From: Trueperaceae bacterium | Lineage (GTDB): Bacteria > Deinococcota > Deinococci > Deinococcales > Trueperaceae | Length of the DNA stretch: 8,246 bases | Reading direction: 5' to 3' | Assembly (NCBI GenBank): GCA_024636105.1 | Contig: JAGXHO010000067.1 | Coordinates: 1-8,246, forward strand | Part shown: positions 1-6,565 of the stretch, piece by piece | How the letters are laid out: each line of letters begins with the position of its first letter | How positions within the stretch are numbered: the stretch's first letter is position 1 | Made by a program: the position numbers and the translations under genes | Notes under the pieces: model-generated | What the model was told of the DNA's origin: nothing | Database searches by the model: none | The model's input: the letters and a program-made list of their open reading frames with translations, nothing else

Positions 1-2321
1 CCGTGGGGCGGCGCGGGTGGCTGGGACGGCGCGGGCGCGGGGAGCGCCCGCCTCAGAAGCGCGTAGACGCCCGTCGCCGCGACCGCGAGCACCGTGATCT
101 CACCGAGCGTGTCGATGCCGCGGAAGTCGACCAGGATGACGTTGACGATGTTGCGGCCGTTGGCCTCGGGGTAGCTCGCCGCCTCGTAGAACTCCGTGAG
201 CGTCCGGTCGAGCGGGTACGACGTGACCGCCATCAGGAGGCCGGCGAACAGCGTGCCGCCCAGCGCGGCGATGGTGCCCGCGAGGCGCCGGATCCGGGCG
301 TTGTCGGGCGTGCGCAGCGAGCCGGTCGGGAGGCGCACGAGCACGAGCGCGACGATGATCACGACGAGCGTCTCGACGAGGAACTGGGTGATCGCAAGAT
401 CCGGTGCGGCGAACAGCACGAAGACGAGCGCGATGCCGAACCCGACGACGCCGAGCGACGTGATCGCCACCATCCGGGAGTGCGCGCGCACGGCGCTCGC
501 CACGCCGGCGACGATCACGAGCAGCAGCACGACCTCGTAGGCGTACTCGAACAGCGGCGCGAGCGCGAGGTTCATGAAGGCGCCCGACGCGATGCCGACG
601 GTGCCGGTCAGCGCGACCGCGAACGCGATGATCACGGTCAGGTGGTGGCGCAGGTCGTCGGATTGCAAGAACTTGGTCTGGGCGTACGCCACCGCCACGA
701 GCCCCTTGAGCAGCCCGAAGTACCCCGCCACCGGACCCCAGGTCAGGCCGCCGAAGCGCGCGACGAGCGCCGGGTGGAGCCGCGGCCAGATCGCGGTGAG
801 CACCGCGCCCAGCAGCACCGTGAGCGCCGACAGCCCGAGCGCCAGGGTGAGGCCGTGCCAGAGATAGAGGTCGAACGCGTAGGGCGTCCCGAGGACGGCC
901 GCCGCAGCCGGCCGCATCAGCCCGTCCTGCAGCAGGTCGGGGCGCACCCCGAACGCCAGCCCCAGGCCGGCGATCGCCAGCGGGCCGACGAGCATCGAGA
1001 ACGGCGCCTCGTGCGCGCCGCGGGGTGCCTCGAGCGTGCGCCCCGCGAACGGGCGCCAGGCGACGAGCACGACGATGACGATCATGACGGCCGATGCGGC
1101 GATCAGCGCCGCGAGCAGCCACGGGGCCTCGAACAGGCCCTCGTACGCGAGCTCCTTGCCGACGAAGCCGAGCATCGGCGGCAGCCCGGCCGCGCTGACG
1201 CCGGCGACGACCGCCGCCACCCACGACCACGGCATCGCGCGCCCGAGTCCGCGCAGCTGGGTGACGTCGCGGCTGCCGACCACGTAGTCGACGCCGCCCG
1301 CGACCATGAAGAGCGGCGCCTTGTAGAGCGAGTGCGCCAACAGGAAAACGACCATCGCCTTGATCGCGGCCGGGGTGCCGACGCCGATCAGGAGCACCAG
1401 CGTGCCGAGCGCGATCAGCGTGCTGTACGCGAGCAGCCGCTTGCTGTCGCGCTGGAGGAGCGCCAGCCCCCCCGCCGCCAGGATCGTCGCCCCACCGGCG
1501 AGCGTGAGCAGCCAGAACCAGAGCGGCGTGCCCCCCAGCCCAGGTGAGAGGCGCGCGAGCAGGTAGACGCCGGCCTTGACCATCGTCGCGGAGTGCAGGT
1601 AGGCGCTCACCGGGGTGGGGGCCGCCATGGCGTTGGGGAGCCAGAAGTGGAACGGCCATTGGGCCGATTTCGTGAGCGCGCCGGCGGCGACGAGCAGCAG
1701 CGCCGCGGCGTACCAGGGGCTCGACTGCAGCACGTCCGGCATCGCCATGAGCTCGGAGATGCGGTACGTGCCGCCGATCTGCCCGAGCAGCAGGAAGCCG
1801 CCAAGCATCGCGAGCGCACCGGTGCCGGTTACGAGCAGCGCCTGGAGGGCGCTGGTGCGGCTGTCCTCGTACTCGTGCTTGTAGCCGATGAGGAAGTACG
1901 ACGTGAGGCTGGTCAGCTCCCAGAACACGAACAGGGTGACCAGGTCGTCGGTGAGGACGACGCCGAGCATCGCCGCCATGAACGCGAACAGCAGCAGGTA
2001 GAAGCGCGGCAGCTGGCGGTCGCCTTCGAGGTACCCGCCACCGTAGATGGTGATGACCGTACCGATCCCCGCGATCATCAGCGCGAAGAGCGCCGAGAGC
2101 CCGTCCATTCGGAACGCGAGCTCGATGCCGAGTTGCGGCACCCACGCGAGTCGCTGCTCCACGACCTCGCCGGTCGCGAGGCGCGGCAGGAACGAGGCGT
2201 AGTAGGCCGTGAGTCCGGCGGGCAAGAGCGCGAGCACCCAACCCGCGCGCGCGCCGATCCGGTGCGCGACGGCTGGCGCGGCCATCGCAGCGGCGAAGGC
2301 GAGGAGCACCGAGGTCAACAT
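1..2321 (-). CDS. mrpA: Mrp-type Na+/H+ antiporter subunit A (partial, 3' end outside window)
   Basis: Large membrane subunit of the Mrp (Mnh/Sha) cation/proton antiporter, which expels Na+ in exchange for H+ and supports pH and salt homeostasis. The frame is open from ATG 2321 to the window edge, giving 773 residues of a protein usually near 800 or, when fused to MrpB, near 950. Residues about 70-430 form the proton-pumping NuoL/M-like domain: FVFWELTSL with Glu135, ALTKSAQWPFHFWLPNAM with Lys218, HSATMVKAG with Lys249, and SLYKAPLF with Lys334. Residues about 585-665 match the DUF4040/MbhD-like region (FAAPDLAITQFLVETL). Residues about 685-757 match the MbhE-like end, with GIDTLGEI carrying Asp737 and Glu741. 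The N-terminus aligns with Bacillus MrpA, and GGAG (CTCC at 2329-2332) lies 7 nt before the start. A proline-rich tail (PAPAPSQPPAPP) reaches the edge, so a stop or a fused MrpB may follow. The remaining mrp genes are expected beyond position 1. Identity is firm; the C-terminal extent is unknown. Confidence 0.95.
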   Translation of the reverse strand, partial: MLTSVLLAFAAAMAAPAVAHRIGARAGWVLALLPAGLTAYYASFLPRLATGEVVEQRLAWVPQLGIELAFRMDGLSALFALMIAGIGTVITIYGGGYLEGDRQLPRFYLLLFAFMAAMLGVVLTDDLVTLFVFWELTSLTSYFLIGYKHEYEDSRTSALQALLVTGTGALAMLGGFLLLGQIGGTYRISELMAMPDVLQSSPWYAAALLLVAAGALTKSAQWPFHFWLPNAMAAPTPVSAYLHSATMVKAGVYLLARLSPGLGGTPLWFWLLTLAGGATILAAGGLALLQRDSKRLLAYSTLIALGTLVLLIGVGTPAAIKAMVVFLLAHSLYKAPLFMVAGGVDYVVGSRDVTQLRGLGRAMPWSWVAAVVAGVSAAGLPPMLGFVGKELAYEGLFEAPWLLAALIAASAVMIVIVVLVAWRPFAGRTLEAPRGAHEAPFSMLVGPLAIAGLGLAFGVRPDLLQDGLMRPAAAAVLGTPYAFDLYLWHGLTLALGLSALTVLLGAVLTAIWPRLHPALVARFGGLTWGPVAGYFGLLKGLVAVAYAQTKFLQSDDLRHHLTVIIAFAVALTGTVGIASGAFMNLALAPLFEYAYEVVLLLVIVAGVASAVRAHSRMVAITSLGVVGFGIALVFVLFAAPDLAITQFLVETLVVIIVALVLVRLPTGSLRTPDNARIRRLAGTIAALGGTLFAGLLMAVTSYPLDRTLTEFYEAASYPEANGRNIVNVILVDFRGIDTLGEITVLAVAATGVYALLRRALPAPAPSQPPAPPH

Positions 2322-2410
2322 CGGCGCGCTCCGCGGCGTCGACGCGGGCCGGCAGCGGGTGGGTTGGACTCGCGGGCGACCAGGCGCGTCGCGCGTTGCG
2401 GGATCGTCAT
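2315..2410 (-). CDS. Possible 31-residue leader ORF overlapping the mrpA start
   Basis: A short ORF starts at ATG 2410 behind GGAGG (CCTCC at 2415-2419; only 4 nt spacing) and ends at TGA 2317-2315, seven bases inside mrpA, in a different frame. It would encode a basic, proline-containing peptide beginning MTIPQRATRLVARE and ending in an Arg-rich stretch with a terminal Cys. I recognise no homologue. Its Shine-Dalgarno match is better than that of mrpA, and ribosomes terminating across the mrpA start could couple translation of the two. It could equally be a chance ORF in a GC-rich 5' region, since short open frames are common here. The layout is read from sequence; the function is inference. 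Confidence 0.3.
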   Translation of the reverse strand: MTIPQRATRLVARESNPPAAGPRRRRGARRC

Positions 2411-2423
2411 CGAGCCTCCGTAC

Positions 2424-2458
2424 GGCGTTCGCCCGCGAGCGGGTCGCGGGCGAACGCC
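2424..2458. repeat. Perfect 15-bp inverted repeat between mrpA and the HD-GYP gene
   Basis: Arms GGCGTTCGCCCGCGA (2424-2438) and TCGCGGGCGAACGCC (2444-2458) are exact reverse complements separated by the 5-base loop GCGGG. In the mrpA transcript direction the hairpin would sit just before the GGAGG of the leader ORF, so if transcribed it could mask or present that site. There is no T-tract on either side in either direction, so it does not look like an intrinsic terminator. A dimeric-repressor operator or a 5'-UTR structural element are the main alternatives. The pairing is certain; the role is not. Confidence 0.8.
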
Positions 2459-2617
2459 CCCTCAAGGTACCCGAACGGTGGCGGTCCGTGCATGGCGCGC
2501 ACGACGGCCCTCGGGCGGCGCCCCGACCGCCCCCGCACCGCTCGCCGAGCGGTCGCGCCGTAGCATGGGGCTCTCGACACCTCCCGCGACCACGGCGAGG
2601 CGCGCGGCGCCCGTCGC

Positions 2618-2626
2618 AGGAAGGAG
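2618..2626 (+). promoter_or_regulatory. Strong ribosome binding site for the HD-GYP gene
   Basis: AGGAAGGAG lies 7 nt before GTG 2634. It is the strongest Shine-Dalgarno match near the 5' end of the long open frame. It decides for the GTG over the in-frame ATG at 2565, which has no comparable site. Confidence 0.75.
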
Positions 2627-2633
2627 CAGCAGC

Positions 2634-5594
2634 GTGCACGAGGACGCCCAAGACGCCGGCGCCGGATCGATCGCCGCGTTCGATGCGCTGCTGGCCCGGC
2701 ATCCGGCTCCCGCCTGGATCTACCTCCGGTCGACGCTCCGGATCGTCGCCGTCAACGACGCGGCGTCCGCCGCGTACGGCTTCGATCGCGCGACCTTCCT
2801 GACCCTCGACCTGATGGACCTGCGCACGCCGGACGAGCGCGTGCGCCTCCAGGAGCGCTTGCGGCTCCAGGGTCCGGATGTCGTGCACCCCGGCCCCGCC
2901 CGCTGGCGCCACCGGCGTGCCGACGGCACCGAACTCCCCGTCGAGATCACCGCGAGCCCAGCCGACTGGGCCGGTTCGCTCGCGGTGCTCGTCGTCGCAC
3001 GCGACCTGAGTGAGGAGGAGCGCCTGCGTGAGGAGCGCCGGTCGTGGGACGCGCGCTTCGAGGCGCTCGTCGCGCACGCTTCGGGCGTCATCGCGCTCGT
3101 GCAGGACACCGGCGTCATCGCGTACCTGTCCGCATCGATCCGCACGATCCTCGGGTTCGAACCGCGCGACCGGGTCGGCACGCTCCTCGCCGACCTCGTG
3201 CACCCGGACGACCGTGCGGCCGCCGCCGCGCTGTTCGAAGGCGGCGGTCCGGCGCCGCGCCGCGCCGCGCTGCGGCTCAGGACCCGCGGCGACGCGTGGC
3301 TGCCGACCGATGCGGTGGTCCAGGACCTGCGCGCCGAGGCGGCGGTCGGCGCGTTCGTGCTCAACGCCCGCGACGCGAGCGAGCGCCTCGCGTTGGAGCA
3401 GGTGCGCGAACACCGCGCGCTCGAGGCGGAGCGGCAGTCGGCGCGGCAGCGCGCGTTGCTGCGCCTCTACGAACGACCGTGGGACGACGCCGCGAACCCG
3501 TTCCAGATCGTCCTCGAAGAGGCGGTGGACCAGCTCGGCGGCACCTGCGGCAGCGCGCTCGCACGCACCGAGCGCGGCAGCTTCGCCTTCGTCGCCGCCT
3601 TGGGGCACGATCTGGCGCGACTGAGGGCGTTCGAGTTGCCCGCCGACCAAGTACTGTTCGGCAGGGACTGGAGCGACGGCGAACCGAACGTCGTGCTCGA
3701 CGTGCCGTCCGTGGTGCGCGGGCTACCCGATTCGGTGCCGGCCGCGCTGTCGGCCTACACGCTCGAGACCGGCATCGCGTCGTCGCTCGTCGTCCCGATC
3801 GTGCTCGCCGGGCGCCTCGAAGCCGCGCTGAACATCGATCGGACCAGCGGCGCCGCGCCGTTCCGCGACGACGCGCTCCCCTTGGCGCGGCTGTTCGCGC
3901 GCCAGGTGGAGGTCGCCCTCGCGCGGGGCATCGCGGAGGCCGAGGTCCACCGCCACCGCGACGCGCTCGCCGCCGCCAACGAGGCGTTGGAGGGGCAGGT
4001 CGAACAGCTGGCGACGCTGCGCCGGATCGATGCGGCCATCGCCGACCAGACCGAGCCCGCGGCGGTGCTCGACGTCATCTTGGAGCAGTTGCTGCTCCAC
4101 GCGCGCGTGGACGCGGCCGCCGTCCTCCTGGAGGACGCCGACGCCGGCACCCTCGGCTATTCCGCGACCCTCGGGCTCCCACGCCACCTCTTGCGCAACG
4201 TCGCGCTGCGGTCCGGGGAAGGCCTGGCTGGGCGGGCGCTGGCCGAGGGCACGCCGCTCGACGTCGACGGTAGCGACCGCCTGATCCGCGAACACGCCGG
4301 CGGCCCTGCCGCCATGCTCGGACGGTTCGAGGCGTACACGGCGTTCCCGCTGCTCGCCAAGGGTCGGCCGCTCGGGGTGCTGGAAGCGTTCTACGTCGAC
4401 GGCGCACGGCGCACGCCCGCCCACGCCGCCTTCATGGCGGCGATCGCCGGGCAGGCGGCCGTGGCGCTCGACGTCGCGCAACTGCTCGAACGGCTGCGGA
4501 AGGCGGCAGCGAGCTACCGCGATCTGGCGAACTTCTCGGGCGCGATCGAGGACCTCCACGACGTCGACGCGCTCCTCGAGACGGGCGCGACGACGCTCAT
4601 GCACGAGTTCGGCATGGACTCCGCCGCCTACTTCGTGGGACGCCGCGACGCGCTCCAGCTCGAGCGCTCATGGGGGACGATCCCCGAAGGGAGCCTCGAC
4701 ATCGCCTCGGCGCCCGAATCGAGCGCGGCGGGGGCGGTCCGGGCGGCGGCGGCGACCCGCGACGTCGTGTACCTGCCCGACTACGGCGCTTGGCCGGGCG
4801 CGGTGCCGGGCCTCGCCGACCTCGGGCTGGCCACCATGCTCTGCCTACCCGTGTCGACCGACGAGGGGGTCCACGTGCTCGCGCTCGCGAGCTCCCACCG
4901 CCGCGACGAACTCCGCTCCGATCAGCTGACGGTGGCGCGCGCCTTCGTGCGCCGGCTCGAGCACGCGCTCGAGCGGGCCGACTACCTCAAAGAGATCGAA
5001 GCGACCCGCGAGGAGGCGTTCCGGGCGCTGGGGATCGCGCTCGAGTACCGCGACTACGAGACCAAGGGCCACACCGACCGGGTGGCGGAGCTGGCGCAAC
5101 GCTTCGCCGCCGACCTGGAGCTGGCGCCGGAACGCGCCCAAGCCCTGCAGTGGGGCGCCTACCTGCACGACATCGGCAAGATCGCGATCCCCGACCACGT
5201 GTTGCTCAAGCCGTCCAAGCTCGACGCCGACGAGTACGTGCTCGTCCGGACGCACGCCGCCATCGGCGACGACCTGTGCCGCGGCCTGCGCTTCCTTCCG
5301 GAGGACACCCGGAACTTGGTGCGGTCGCACCACGAGCGGTGGGACGGCGCCGGGTACCCCGACGGGCTCGCCGGCGAGGCGATCCCGCTGGTGGCGCGCA
5401 TGTTCAGCCTGATCGACGTGTACGACGCGCTCACGTCGGAGCGCCCCTACAAGGCGGCCTGGACGCACGAGGAAGCGGTCGCCGAGCTCGCGCGCGCCGC
5501 CGGGACGCAGTTCGACCCGCACCTCACCGAGCGCTTCTTGGTCCTGCTGAACGAGGGCAGGGCGCTTCAGCCGGGCCCGAACACGTCGCCATAG
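2634..5594 (+). CDS. PAS-PAS-GAF-GAF-GAF-HD-GYP signalling protein, predicted c-di-GMP phosphodiesterase
   Basis: A 986-residue soluble receptor with no signal peptide or membrane segment, predicted to hydrolyse the second messenger cyclic di-GMP. Two PAS domains lie at about 13-125 (IVAVNDAASAAYGF) and 138-256 (ASIRTILGFEP, VHPDDR). Three GAF domains follow at about 272-430, 460-620 and 623-789, with a coiled-coil-like linker near 436-465. The HD-GYP domain spans about 793-983. It has KGHTDR with His813, the HD pair His845/Asp846 followed by Lys849, His874, and HHERWDGAGYP with His899/His900, then Asp928. Glu809, four residues before His813, matches the extra ligand described for three-metal HD-GYP enzymes such as PmGH (recalled from the literature). 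The open frame extends upstream to 1593, but that part runs antisense to mrpA and is Arg/Glu-rich without domains. The gene is divergent from mrpA, and its last 28 bp overlap the convergent 92-codon gene. No receiver domain is present, so input is probably ligand or redox sensing by PAS/GAF; the ligands are unknown. Confidence 0.93.
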   Translation: MHEDAQDAGAGSIAAFDALLARHPAPAWIYLRSTLRIVAVNDAASAAYGFDRATFLTLDLMDLRTPDERVRLQERLRLQGPDVVHPGPARWRHRRADGTELPVEITASPADWAGSLAVLVVARDLSEEERLREERRSWDARFEALVAHASGVIALVQDTGVIAYLSASIRTILGFEPRDRVGTLLADLVHPDDRAAAAALFEGGGPAPRRAALRLRTRGDAWLPTDAVVQDLRAEAAVGAFVLNARDASERLALEQVREHRALEAERQSARQRALLRLYERPWDDAANPFQIVLEEAVDQLGGTCGSALARTERGSFAFVAALGHDLARLRAFELPADQVLFGRDWSDGEPNVVLDVPSVVRGLPDSVPAALSAYTLETGIASSLVVPIVLAGRLEAALNIDRTSGAAPFRDDALPLARLFARQVEVALARGIAEAEVHRHRDALAAANEALEGQVEQLATLRRIDAAIADQTEPAAVLDVILEQLLLHARVDAAAVLLEDADAGTLGYSATLGLPRHLLRNVALRSGEGLAGRALAEGTPLDVDGSDRLIREHAGGPAAMLGRFEAYTAFPLLAKGRPLGVLEAFYVDGARRTPAHAAFMAAIAGQAAVALDVAQLLERLRKAAASYRDLANFSGAIEDLHDVDALLETGATTLMHEFGMDSAAYFVGRRDALQLERSWGTIPEGSLDIASAPESSAAGAVRAAAATRDVVYLPDYGAWPGAVPGLADLGLATMLCLPVSTDEGVHVLALASSHRRDELRSDQLTVARAFVRRLEHALERADYLKEIEATREEAFRALGIALEYRDYETKGHTDRVAELAQRFAADLELAPERAQALQWGAYLHDIGKIAIPDHVLLKPSKLDADEYVLVRTHAAIGDDLCRGLRFLPEDTRNLVRSHHERWDGAGYPDGLAGEAIPLVARMFSLIDVYDALTSERPYKAAWTHEEAVAELARAAGTQFDPHLTERFLVLLNEGRALQPGPNTSP

Positions 5595-5845
5595 CCGACC
5601 GCGAACCCGAGCCGGTCGAAGGCGACCTCGCGCCCCTCCTCCTCGGGCCAGGGATCGAAGCGCGCGCGCCCGGCGAGCCGCCGCGCGGCTTCCTCCACCC
5701 GCACCCGGCCGCCCCCGAGCGGCCGCAACCGCAGCCGCACGACCGTTCGACTGCTGCCCAACACCCGCTCGAGCACCTGGGTCCCTGAGAACAGGTCGGG
5801 CTGCAGCGGTCCGTCGCGCTCGAGCACCCGCGGGGCGCCGCTCAC
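5567..5845 (-). CDS. Small hypothetical protein, coupled to the DtxR-family gene
   Basis: Encodes 92 residues of unknown function. The GTG start at 5845 overlaps the TGA of the regulator gene (GTGA, 4 bp), and GGAGG at 5854-5850 lies 4 nt before it, so translational coupling is likely. Codons are strongly G/C-ending like those of its neighbours. The protein is basic in the middle (TVVRLRLRPLGGGRVRV) and acidic later (PWPEEEGREVAFD), with no Cys, Lys, His, Ile or Asn. It has no membrane segment or signal peptide, and beta-strand-like stretches are possible. The absence of several residue types is a warning that it might be a chance frame in GC-rich DNA. The tight stop/start overlap and the ribosome site argue that it is real. 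Its 3' end runs 28 bp into the end of the convergent HD-GYP gene, so no terminator fits between the two. Confidence 0.6.
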   Translation of the reverse strand: MSGAPRVLERDGPLQPDLFSGTQVLERVLGSSRTVVRLRLRPLGGGRVRVEEAARRLAGRARFDPWPEEEGREVAFDRLGFAVGYGDVFGPG

Positions 5846-6531
5846 GCCCCCTCCCCCGTGCCGCGCGCGCCGCGGACGACGCCGGCCACCGCTTGCGCCA
5901 AGACGGCCTCACGGCCGTCGACGAGGACGTGGACCACGCCCGCCTCGGGCGTTCGGCGGACGACCGTCACCACCTGGCCCGGGCGGATCCGGAGGGCGTC
6001 GAGGTGCGCGAGCAACGAGGCGTCCTGCGTGCGCAGGCGCGCGACCCGAAGGCGATCGCCGACCGCCAGTTCGTCGAGGGCCACGTCCGGGGTCCGCGGC
6101 AGGCCGCCGCGCGGGGTGGGGATCGGGTCGCCGTGGGGGTCGTGGGTGGGGTGGCCGAGGCGCTCGGCGAGGCGCTCCGTGAAGCGGTCGCTGATGGCGT
6201 GCTCGAGGGCCTCGGCCTCCTCGTGGACCTCGTCCCAGGTGTAGCCGAGGTAGTCGATCAGGAAGGTCTCGATCAACCGGTGGCGCCGCAGCAGCCGCAG
6301 CGCCTCCGAGGCGCCGCGCTCGGTGAGCGTGGCGCCCTTGTACCGCTCGTACGTCACCCAACCCTGCGCCTGCAGGCGCGCGAGCATCCCGGAGACCGAG
6401 GACGCCGAGACCGCGAGGTGCTCGGCGAGCGCGCTCGTGGTGGCGCGCTCGCCCTGACCGACGTTCCAGATCGCCTTGAGGTAGTCGCCGGTCGCGGTGG
6501 AGAGGGTGGAGCCGGGCACGTTGCCGCTCAT
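5842..6531 (-). CDS. DtxR/MntR-family metal-dependent transcriptional regulator
   Basis: A 229-residue cytoplasmic DNA-binding regulator that represses or activates metal uptake and efflux genes when loaded with Mn2+ or Fe2+. The winged helix-turn-helix covers about 10-75 (TTSALAEHLAVSASSVSGML, wing YERYKGATLTERG). The metal-binding and dimerisation domain covers about 76-140, and a FeoA/SH3-like domain about 149-222, joined by a Pro/His-rich linker. By alignment from memory with Corynebacterium DtxR, the first-site ligands are present: His84, Glu88 and His103. At the second site Asp16 replaces DtxR Met10 and Glu107 replaces Cys102, followed by Glu110 and His111; Asp and Glu there are the MntR pattern, suggesting Mn2+ selectivity. 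The SH3-like ligands of DtxR (Glu170, Gln173) appear to be Gln and Ser here. No clear Shine-Dalgarno precedes ATG 6531, but the N-terminus aligns well with the family. It sits 34 bp after the small exported-protein gene and overlaps the 92-codon gene, probably one transcript. Confidence 0.93.
   Translation of the reverse strand: MSGNVPGSTLSTATGDYLKAIWNVGQGERATTSALAEHLAVSASSVSGMLARLQAQGWVTYERYKGATLTERGASEALRLLRRHRLIETFLIDYLGYTWDEVHEEAEALEHAISDRFTERLAERLGHPTHDPHGDPIPTPRGGLPRTPDVALDELAVGDRLRVARLRTQDASLLAHLDALRIRPGQVVTVVRRTPEAGVVHVLVDGREAVLAQAVAGVVRGARGTGEGA
6113..6151 (+). other. G-quadruplex-type run inside the DtxR-family gene
   Basis: Six runs of three or more G lie close together on the plus strand: 6113-6116, 6118-6121, 6125-6127, 6135-6139, 6144-6146 and 6148-6151. 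The loops are 1, 3, 7, 4 and 1 nt, which satisfies the usual four-run pattern with loops of 1-7. The plus strand is the template of the regulator gene, so the mRNA carries C-runs. The stretch encodes the Pro/His/Gly-rich linker between the dimerisation and SH3-like domains, so amino-acid composition alone may explain it. The pattern is plain; folding is unproven. Confidence 0.5.
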
Positions 6532-6565
6532 CGTAGGCCGAAGGCGCCGGCCGGTGCTCGGGACG

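Larger units (their letters stand above)
2322..2633. other. Divergent intergenic region with operator-like repeats
   Basis: This 312-bp stretch separates the divergent mrpA and HD-GYP starts and must hold promoters for at least one of them. It contains the 15-bp inverted repeat, the possible leader ORF, and three copies of TCGCGGGCGA: 2370-2379 and 2444-2453 on the plus strand, and 2429-2438 inverted. The 10-mer is itself palindromic apart from its two central bases. TAGCAT at 2561-2566 is a possible -10 box for the plus-strand gene, leaving a leader of about 60 nt, but no good -35 lies 17 bp upstream. No convincing consensus promoter for mrpA was found, as is usual in DNA this GC-rich. Confidence 0.6.

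Noticed and set aside
1467..1473. Run of seven C in mrpA as a possible frameshift
   Set aside because: The conserved MrpA sequence reads through in one frame (ILAAGGLALLQRDSKRLLAYS), so the gene is intact here.
3..1547. Plus-strand open frame of 514 codons
   Set aside because: It is antisense to mrpA, very rich in Arg/Glu/Asp/His with no recognisable domain; the composition expected from the complement of GC-rich membrane-protein codons.
100..2241. Minus-strand open frame of 713 codons
   Set aside because: It is a shifted frame of mrpA, Arg/Ala-rich without structure, whereas the frame from ATG 2321 gives a clear full-length MrpA alignment.
2424..2458. Inverted repeat as an intrinsic terminator
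   Set aside because: No T-tract follows on either strand, and both flanking genes start, rather than end, around this region.
2565..2567. ATG as start of the HD-GYP gene
   Set aside because: In frame, but with no good Shine-Dalgarno, and the extra 23 residues are low-complexity; GTG 2634 has AGGAAGGAG at 7 nt.
1593..2633. N-terminal extension of the HD-GYP reading frame
   Set aside because: It overlaps mrpA in antisense and contains no domain. The strong ribosome site before GTG 2634 and the PAS domain start fit the shorter protein.
5706..5725. 7-bp stem CGGCCGC/GCGGCCG after the HD-GYP stop
   Set aside because: Short, without a T-tract, and inside the opposite-strand coding frame; expected by chance at this GC content.
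4670..5788. Plus-strand frame of 372 codons
   Set aside because: A shifted frame of the HD-GYP gene, Arg/Pro-rich; the GAF and HD-GYP motifs lie in the other frame.
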